14,904 bases of DNA from Pinguiococcus pyrenoidosus. Its lineage: Eukaryota > Sar > Pinguiophyceae > Pinguiochrysidales > Pinguiochrysidaceae. A model generated the notes under the pieces. The model searched no databases, was not told the origin of the DNA, and saw only the letters and a list, made by a program, of their open reading frames with translations. Within the stretch, counting starts at the first letter, position 1; every line of letters starts with the position of its first letter. This document shows, one piece after another, positions 8,742 to 14,904 of this stretch. The stretch covers positions 1-14,904 of the forward strand of contig JAAMXY010000388.1 in assembly GCA_019677205.1 (NCBI GenBank). The letters are read 5' to 3'. Position numbers and translations under genes: made by a program.

Positions 8742-10072
8742 TTACTTCTTGGCGGTCGCAGCTTCCTCCTCGAGCTGCTGTCGCTTCTTCATGTTGTCCC
8801 GCACCTTCTTCAGGATGCGGAGCTCAATGTAGGCCAGCCTGCTCACGCAGTCCAAGTCAAAGCAGTGGTCGGCAAACGCAGTCAGGTTGTTCTTCCTGCC
8901 GAACGTCAGTGGACGTAAGAACCACGCGCAAGCAGCACCACTGCTGATCCCTCCAAGCACTCCCTACCTGCACACTTCGACGAGGTTGGACAGGAAGAGA
9001 TTCTCTCGCGTCTCCACGAAGCTGAAATCCACTTTGCGGAACTCCGGGAGCCTCGCTTCATAGGTAGCCAAGTCATCTGCAGTGTTCATGTTTGCGGGTT
9101 TGTCATTGCTTTGGCTTGTGTCGAGCGAAAACAAACCCCAAGAACGTCTTTCCGTCACCTTCTGCGAGAAGACAGAGACCGGCTCGGAAGAGAAAGTTGT
9201 GCGCATTGAAGCGAAGCAGGTTCTGCTCCGTGCTTCGCCGGGCGAGCGCGACGTATACGTCGGAGGCCTCCCGGAAGCGCTTCAGGTACGCCAGCCGAAA
9301 TCCTGAGCGACAAACGCTTCGCCGGTCATCGGTTGCCTCGGAGACCTTCTGCACCGTAGCTTGTTTTTCACTTACCTGCGCAGTCCAGGCAGAGATCGAC
9401 GGAGGCAAAGTCTTGATCATCGGTGAAGAAATCTGCTGCAAGGCGGTAGGCATCGGCGGCTTCTTCATAATTGTGATCCTCCTCCAGAAGCTCGGCGATT
9501 GAGAACTGCAGCCGCGCCGCAGTGGCAAAGTGCTTCAGCTCAGAGCAAGTGGCGATAGCGTTGCGATAGTATATCACGGCGTCAATGGGATCGACGCGCG
9601 CGGCCATCTCGCCCGCCATGGTGGAATACACCTGCGACTTCTCCTTGTTTCCTGAGGAAAAATGGAATGATCGATGGACCCTGAGCGTGCAAATTTGGAC
9701 CGAGAAGAGCTTTGCAGGCGACAGCCAAGAAGGTCACGCACCGCAGCTTCGCTGGAGATCAGCGCAGCGGCCCAACGCGGCTCCTGCGTCCTGCCACATG
9801 CCCGCAATGCGGAAGCACTCCGCCGCTCGCTCGTGCAGGCAGCTGGCGTCGGAAAACTGAAAAGAGATGGGTGGTGGGGGTGAGCGGCGCAAAGGGAGCC
9901 TTGAGGACATTCGCCAGTGAAAGAGGAGATGGCTGCCACGTACCTTAATCTTCGGCGCATTGGGAATCAGCTTCCCACCCAGGGCCCTCTCAGCTCGCGT
10001 GGAGAAGAAGTCCCCGAGTCGCCCGTACTGCCAGGGAGGCAGCTCCTTCTCTGGCAGCTCCGTCAATTCCAT
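8742..10072 (-). CDS. SNAP family (NSF attachment protein, alpha-SNAP-like)
   Basis: Soluble adaptor that binds SNARE complexes and recruits NSF, so that ATP hydrolysis recycles SNAREs after membrane fusion. Six exons, 10072-9944, 9856-9742, 9651-9376, 9302-9159, 9076-8968 and 8895-8742, give 308 aa, close to the usual 290-310. The first five exons end on standard donors (GTACGT, GTGCGT, GTAAGT, GTGACG, GTAGGG) and all joins keep frame. TPR-like helices align throughout: ERAAECFRIAGMWQDAG (52-68) matches the 'A..F..A..W..A' repeat; FATAARLQFSIAELLEE (123-139) and EEAADAYRLAADFF (144-157) match the alpha-SNAP core; CLDCAGFRLAYLKRFREA follows. The C-terminal 'VSRLAYIELRILKKV' matches the last SNAP helix. 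The tail then becomes Lys/Glu-rich and ends AATAKK instead of the usual acidic-leucine end. The N-terminus (MELTELPEKELPPWQY) is not conserved. Ends 64 nt from the convergent SDR stop. Alpha/beta fits better than gamma. Confidence 0.9.
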
Positions 10073-10500
10073 AGGGTGCGCAGAGCGGCTTCGCCCGTCG
10101 TGGTGGTGTCCTTTGCGGCGTGCAGATGAGGAGAAGGCGCTGGGACCTTGGCGCGGACCATTCCGGACTAGTTTTCCTTCTCGGTCCAGGTCCGGGCCGA
10201 TAGCGACAGATACAAATTAAAAATATCAGAGTGTACCACTATACAAATATTATAACGACATTTAACCAAATATTTTCTGTGTAGATATATTGAAATTAGT
10301 ATGAAGGAGTATTTCATAAAGATAAGAATATAGTTACAAATAGACTTAACGAACCAATCAGACGACGCTTGGAGCGCCGCTTTGCGCGCGGTACCTCTAG
10401 TCCGGCGGCTTTTGAGCGCGCCTCTGCCCTCTCTCCCATCCTCTCCAAAGCAAAGCGGAAGTCCGCTGTTGCTGGGCGGTGCGCGCTTTGGGCCTCCAAG
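10073..10500. promoter_or_regulatory. Divergent upstream region with AT-rich island (about 10195-10345)
   Basis: These 428 nt separate the divergent starts of the SNAP gene and the 386-aa gene. The central 150 bp is very AT-rich (for example ACAAATTAAAAATATC and ATATTATAACG) within GC-rich DNA, echoing the island upstream of the SZT2-like gene. Promoter or nucleosome-free function is inferred. No gene is visible inside. Confidence 0.4.
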
Positions 10501-11922
10501 ATGAGTGGTCGAGTCCAAACGGACGATCTGGCCATTTGGGACCAGCGCTTTCGGAACGATCCTGGTACATGTGGCTCTTTCACGGCGTCATTTTCGGCCG
10601 ACAACGAGTTCACAGAGGTGTATGATGCTTAGGTATCCTACCGAGCGACTGATACGCGGTCAAGGCGTCGAAGTTGGACGACGTGCCCTGTGGCTTCATC
10701 TGCGGATATCCTGTAAAAGTGCGCGTCTGGCCAGGAGAGCGGAGAGCCGCTCAGAAGCTGACGGTCTGCGTTCTTAGAACCTGGGCGGATACGGTATCGA
10801 CCCCAACACGCCGTCTGCGGGCAGCGACTCCCAGTACATCGCCATCCGTCGCGCTTGCAACGAGTGGGGCTTCGCGATCGGCAACGGCGTCTGCAAGAAG
10901 AGCTTCGCTCCCTTCAGGTGCCGCCGGATGGGATCTTTCCTGCGGCCAAATGGCATTTCGCCCCTAAAGCTCGGTGATCGCTCTGCAGGATGCAGGACGG
11001 CCGGGTGGTGCGCATGTTCGGCTGCTCGATCCACAGTGACAAGAGAAAGATGCGTGTGGAGAAACACCAGGGCCGGCTGCATCCACGGTGGCGCAATGTC
11101 TTTCAGCTGTGGCCTTCGGCGCCGGCCATGGCGGCGGAAGTCCAATTTGGACGCAGAAGAGACGACGAGTCTCCACCGCGGCGGAGAAGCGTGTTCGTCA
11201 TTGACAGCGATGACGAAGCTGACGGAGCGGCAGTTGTAGAGGAGCTTCCTGCGGGGCTCCGAGCTCCGAAGCAACCGAGTCTTTCGCCTTTGAAAGTGAA
11301 AGACGAGGCTCTGCCACCGAAAGCTTCGAAGAGAGCAGGATTTCCTCGGCCTCCGTCGCGCGCCGATCGACGGGAGGCGCGAGACATCAGAATCCAAGAG
11401 AAGCGCCGAAGAGCGGAGGAAAACGCGGAGCCTCCGCAACCGGCACCGGAAGCAACGGGCGGCCAACCGCTTCTTCCTGCCAACCGCCCGGAAGCCGCCT
11501 CGGTGCCGATCGTCTTCTCCAGGAAAACCGGCCGAAGAATCGCGTGCCCAGACACCGGTACGTAGGCAAGAAGCTCGCGTGCTGCCGTGTCCAAGCTGTC
11601 CATCAACCGACGCGTCCTTGTTTGTGGCCTGATGCGGTTAGGCGCCTTTGTTTGGGTTCCCAAGGCATGCAGAGTGCCATCTTTCAACACGTGGGAAGAT
11701 AACACGTCGTGTAGCGCCATCGTGCCGACCAAGGCGGGGTACGTGGAGTTCGTTCGGGATTTCTTGCGGATAAACTACGGGCAGGAGATGCCCGAAGTGA
11801 AGAAGACGCTGAACATGGGAAGGCCACCCCAGCATCCAAGCGACATCTATGGTGCGGCGTCGTCGTCGTCATCGTCCTCGTCCTCGTCCTCGTCCTCATT
11901 TGTGAAGCCATTTGAGGAATAA
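10501..11922 (+). CDS. Unrecognised nuclear-type protein with weak FAR1-like segment, SIM-like motif and serine tract
   Basis: I do not recognise this gene with confidence. Five exons, 10501-10617, 10665-10718, 10778-10917, 10989-11557 and 11642-11922, give 386 aa in frame. The ATG has A at -3. Residues about 70-125 (RRACNEWGFAIGNG, then DGRVVRMFGCSIH) resemble the FAR1/MULE DNA-binding pattern of an aromatic-Gly-Phe turn followed by a Cys strand, but the full Cys/His set is not evident. V172-FVIDSDDE-180 has the form of a SUMO-interaction motif. Residues about 180-290 are disordered, rich in Pro, Arg and Lys (EKRRRAEE, KTGRR). The C-terminal exon adds a folded-looking segment (AGYVEFVRDFLRINYG), 13 serines (367-379) and an acidic end. 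The first intron is only 47 nt. The last acceptor could instead be at 11674, which shortens the protein by 11 residues. A nuclear role is a guess from composition. Confidence 0.6.
11860..11898 (+). repeat. Serine-codon microsatellite (TCG/TCC/TCA)
   Basis: Thirteen consecutive serine codons, first TCG-type then alternating TCC-TCG, near the 3' end of the 386-aa gene. This is typical slippage-prone triplet DNA and probably polymorphic in length; it encodes a flexible tail. Confidence 0.9.
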
Positions 11923-12335
11923 GCTACAGTGAGTCATGGTGCGGCTCTGATGCGTATCTGACGCGGCGGATTTCCGCTTCGGCGGGCGCCTCTCCGCAGC
12001 CCGAATGATCGAGTCTCCTTGTAAGACTCGGGAAAGGACTGTGCAGAAGCCCGCGAGGTGCAGAGCAGCGTCGGAAGCGCAGGAGACGATGTCCATAAAC
12101 GAAAAGATTTATGATATACAACTTGGGTTTCATGCAACATCACGAGGCAATCACGTGCAAGATGTCGGCGGTCTATCGGCACCGCTAGAAAAGCAAGGTT
12201 GCCCGACGCACGCAGAAGATGGCGCGAATGGACTGTCTGGGTTCCATTCCACGCCCGGGTCATGCTAGCCATGAAAGTATCTGAAAGTTTCGAGTCTGCG
12301 CCTAGTCACAGAAGCTATGAGACGACTATTCACTT

Positions 12336-12480
12336 AACAAGCGCTTCTCTCCGGAGAGACTACATCCGGAGAGAGCAGCAGATCGCGCCAAACTTGTTGC
12401 CAACAAAGCGGAGCTGCGGCGGCGACTTCAACCCTCGACCGAGCTCCGCGCCAGAAGGACGTCCCTCCCCAAGAGGGACG
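12336..12480. other. Cluster of perfect inverted repeats (possible structured RNA)
   Basis: Three stems lie in a row. AACAAG (12336-12341) pairs with CTTGTT (12393-12398) and encloses the 14-bp palindrome TCTCTCCGGAGAGA (12346-12359), whose right part is repeated directly (TCCGGAGAGA at 12365-12374). GCGGAGCT (12408-12415) pairs with AGCTCCGC (12442-12449). CGTCCCTC (12460-12467) pairs with GAGGGACG (12473-12480) across a 5-nt loop. I could not match it to U1-U6, U3, SRP, RNase P or 5S RNA. Strand is undecided; the minus strand has a TATA-like box about 30 nt upstream of the last stem. Confidence 0.3.
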
Positions 12481-12510
12481 CTTTTCGAAGAGTTTCACAC
12501 TAAGCCATGA

Positions 12511-12518
12511 TATATAAA
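12511..12518. promoter_or_regulatory. TATA-like box TATATAAA
   Basis: Plus strand TATATAAA; the reverse strand reads TTTATATA. On plus, the next annotated gene is in the opposite orientation, so it would drive nothing known. On minus, it sits just upstream of the hairpin cluster. It may simply be chance AT-rich sequence. Confidence 0.25.
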
Positions 12519-12720
12519 CGCGCATCTCGTCGAAAACTTGGGAACATGTAGCGGGTAGGAAAGGGCTCCGCGTCGGAAGCTGCCCCAGCCGGGGCGGAAC
12601 CTTGAACGCTGGCGCTTTCCAGCGCGCAGGAAGGGACGTACAGAGTAAGAACATCGCCACCCAGGTGCCTATCGTCGAGCGCAGGTTTGGAGTCTGCGAT
12701 GCAAACTGAACTCGCGCGAG

Positions 12721-13626
12721 CTACATCCTGGGCGGGACGAGAATCCGGTCGGCTTCGCGGATCTTGCTCCGGATGCGGCGCCGGAAGCCAATGGGGCTGC
12801 AGTCAATTCTATCAGGAAATCGCAGGCGCTCTAAATCTTCGTCGCTGTAAGTCCAGGGCTTCGGCTTGTGGGGCTGGAGTTTCGGGGGCGAGCTGGGCGT
12901 GCGGGATGGGCGGCGGGGGGTCGCGGCGGAACGAACGCCTCGGACGACTACGGGGGAGAGGCGCTCCTCGAGCGGTAGGGTGCCGCTCGAGTCGCGGGCC
13001 TCGATAATGTCGATGATCTCGAACTCCTTCTCGGGACCTCGGCTCGCGCCATTCTGGGCCGCGGTGCTGGCAGGCCGGAGGCTCGTCGGAAGCATGTCGT
13101 CGGGGTCGCACGGGTAGACCTTCTTGCCCTTCCCAGCGAGGATCTCGCTGACTTCCTCATCCACGTCGAGCGCGGCCGGCACCGCCTTCTGCTCCACCCC
13201 TCTGGCGCCTGGCTTCCCCTTCTGCTTCTCGTCGGGAGCCGAGATCTTGGAGAAGCAGGTCCGGCGCAGCGCGGGCGGCGTCTCCAAGGGGGAAAGCCAC
13301 CGGGACGACCTCGTGGGGCCCAGCTTGCCCAGATCCGCCATCGTCGGAGGCGCCTTTCGGGCCCTGGGCGCTTGCCCGCGGGTGCCCATGCTCTTCGCGC
13401 CGTCATAGGACTTCAGGTCGCGCTTGGAGGCGGTCTTCAACCTCGTGGGCGCAGACCCGCTGTTGCTCAGAAGCAGCACGGGCGACCTGGACGCGCCTCT
13501 CGCGGCCGCTCCGGCGCTGGCCGAGGGCCACGGAGCAACGCAATCATCCTCCAGGGGCAGACAAGCGGCAGCGCCACGCTGGCGGCAAGCGCGCTTCAGG
13601 GGCGGCGCCAAAGTCGGGCTGGACAT
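12721..13626 (-). CDS. Uncharacterised basic, disordered protein (301 aa)
   Basis: I do not recognise this protein. It is a single intact frame from ATG at 13626 (A at -3) to TAG at 12721. Composition is rich in Ser, Pro, Arg, Lys and Ala, with runs such as RTPSSPPKLQPHKPKPW, typical of disordered nuclear or cytoskeletal proteins. Three segments look more structured: LDVDEEVSEILAGKGKKVY (about 150-170), FEIIDIIEARD (about 202-212, an aliphatic stretch next to acids), and the C-terminal TYSDEDLERLRF with PIGFRRRIRSKIREADRI (about 259-296), probably a basic amphipathic helix. There is no signal peptide or membrane segment. It is convergent with the 386-aa gene. It is supported mainly by length in a GC-rich genome where long chance frames occur, and by sensible composition, so it could be lineage-specific or an exon of a larger gene. 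Confidence 0.6.
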   Translation of the reverse strand: MSSPTLAPPLKRACRQRGAAACLPLEDDCVAPWPSASAGAAARGASRSPVLLLSNSGSAPTRLKTASKRDLKSYDGAKSMGTRGQAPRARKAPPTMADLGKLGPTRSSRWLSPLETPPALRRTCFSKISAPDEKQKGKPGARGVEQKAVPAALDVDEEVSEILAGKGKKVYPCDPDDMLPTSLRPASTAAQNGASRGPEKEFEIIDIIEARDSSGTLPLEERLSPVVVRGVRSAATPRRPSRTPSSPPKLQPHKPKPWTYSDEDLERLRFPDRIDCSPIGFRRRIRSKIREADRILVPPRM

Positions 13627-14904
13627 TCTTTCGCGTTCCTCGCTCTGCGCGCGCCACAGAGGCTGAGCCGAGCGGCCAAAGCGCCGTGCGTCGCCAGGTA
13701 GGTGCTCCGCAGAGCGCTCGCCGCACTCTGTACCGAGGGCGCGCTGCTGCGCGGCGCACTGGCTATGCAGTGCGACGCGAGAAGCCTTCGGAGGAGCGGG
13801 TGGGTGTGCGCTCGCGCGTCTGCGCCGCGGCGTCGCGGCGCGCGAGGAAGTGGGCTGGCCCCGCGATTCTGAGCGCCTTTGTGGTGCGCTGTGCCAGGCG
13901 TGTCAGGGACGGTGACAGCGCGGGGGTGCGGGCTCGGGCGGAGTGCGCCGGGGTCGGATCCGCCGGAAGACTCGGGGAGGGTCACACGCTTCACGTTGAG
14001 CTGAAGCTGGGGGCAATTGGTGAACTTCTAGTGGAGCTGTGTGAAAAGCGGGTCGTGGTATGTACGAGTAGGAAGCTGACGTCCGAGCGAAGGCTTTCGG
14101 CGCCCGTTGGAAGCTACGAAGCACAGCTGGAGTAGCGTTAAGTTCACGGCATTGCGCGTGGCCAGTATAGCCGCTGAGGGACGCGGAGCTGCGGACGACG
14201 TGCACATCATACTGGCTACTGTTGGAAAGAGCGCGAAAACAGCCACCAATCGAGGTGCCAAAGAAACGTAGAATCATATCCGGCCCGGACAGCGGCCGAA
14301 CAACAGGTCAGTTGGGGTGCTGCCATCGCCAAGAGTCGACGCACGCTTCGGTCCTTTCAGATAATTGATTGATGACGGGTTCTGCCAATCGCGTGGACCT
14401 GACCGGTCAGAAAGGATTTTCTCAAGCAAAGGCGAAGGGGGTATTGGTGCGCGTGGTCAAGATTCAACCGATGCCCCGGCATCTAAATTTTCTGCTTCAA
14501 CCTGGACTGGAGACGTTGAAAGACTGCGTCAGCTCCTGCCTGGATTGGCTACGATGGCCTCGCCTTCTTGCGTGGGCGTTCGGTCGCCGCCAGACATGGA
14601 ATGACCAAGTAGCATGGCACTCGATCGGTGATGGCCAATCGTCACCCTTCGAGAAAGCGTTACGACACGCAGCTGGGCAATCAGATTCGTCGCTCAGGTT
14701 CTTGCTCAAGCTGTGCAAGGCCACTCTGGCTTTGGTCGTCCGCGGGGCGACCGATTGGGCGGTTGGGCGCATGATTTTTTTCCCCAAGTTTCCGTGCATG
14801 ACGAAGCGGAGATCGACGGTTGCCTTTCGCGCGAAGCACCATGCGACCAGGTACAACTACCGTACCGTACGGTACGCAGAACACCCATGAGCGGGCATCC
14901 GTTG
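13627..14904. other. Right flank, no gene recognised
   Basis: Several frames of 100-170 codons exist on both strands (for example plus 13686-14135 and plus 14369-14890), but their products are Arg/Ala-rich or featureless and show no domain, leader or splice chain. The part next to 13626 should hold the 5' region of the 301-aa gene. A 16-bp perfect palindrome, CGTACCGTACGGTACG, lies at 14861-14876 within a GTAC-rich patch. An exon of a gene continuing past the right edge cannot be excluded. Confidence 0.5.

Larger units (their letters stand above)
11923..12720. other. 798-bp convergent intergenic region, no protein gene recognised
   Basis: This lies between the stops of two convergent genes. 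Short open frames exist on both strands, but none shows a domain, signal or exon chain. The notable content is the hairpin cluster at 12336-12480, a TATA-like box at 12511-12518, and two small hairpins further right: GCCCC/GGGGC around 12582-12595 and CGCTGG/CCAGCG around 12608-12625. Confidence 0.6.

Noticed and set aside
7996-8832. 278-codon plus frame overlapping the SDR last exon
   Set aside because: Out of frame with the recognisable YxxxK exon; Arg/Gly-rich shadow.
12350-12374. Direct repeats TCCGGAGAGA as a possible CRISPR or transposon end
   Set aside because: Only two copies 15 nt apart, explained by the local palindrome; no spacer array, transposase or target duplication.
14369-14890. 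Plus-strand 173-codon frame
   Set aside because: No recognisable domain, no good start context, and a similar-length frame runs on the opposite strand; kept only as part of the unannotated right flank.

Overview
This window is nuclear DNA from a single-celled eukaryote, probably an alga or other protist. It is GC-rich, densely packed and carries short spliceosomal introns (47-127 nt, GT...AG). There are no bacterial operon features. I cannot place the species. A secreted or organellar-type leader ending in Ala-Gln-Gly followed by Phe hints at, but does not prove, a lineage with a complex red-type plastid.

Layout, left to right. (1) Positions 1-5134, minus strand: one open frame of at least 1,711 codons with no intron, running off the left edge. 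It looks like SZT2, the large scaffold of the KICSTOR complex that controls mTORC1. (2) 5461-5542, minus: tRNA-Ser(GCU) with a T-run terminator; an AT-rich island lies between it and the SZT2-like start. (3) 5889-7279, minus: PP2C protein phosphatase in eight exons. (4) 7535-8677, plus: extended SDR (NAD(P)-dependent epimerase/reductase) in three exons with an N-terminal signal sequence, divergent from the phosphatase. (5) 8742-10072, minus: SNAP (NSF attachment protein) in six exons, tail to tail with the SDR and only 64 nt apart. (6) 10501-11922, plus: unrecognised five-exon protein with a weak FAR1-like segment, a SUMO-interaction-like motif and a serine tail; an AT-rich island separates it from the divergent SNAP gene. 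(7) 11923-12720: no gene, but a cluster of perfect hairpins and a TATA-like box. (8) 12721-13626, minus: intact unrecognised 301-codon ORF. (9) 13627-14904: nothing I can support as a gene.

The genes are housekeeping and signalling functions (nutrient signalling, dephosphorylation, redox metabolism, membrane fusion, translation) placed side by side, not a pathway cluster. Exon structures were built by hand from reading frame, splice sites and family alignment. All PP2C, SDR and SNAP joins keep the frame, and the assembled proteins cover their families end to end. I see no mobile element, CRISPR array or phage.
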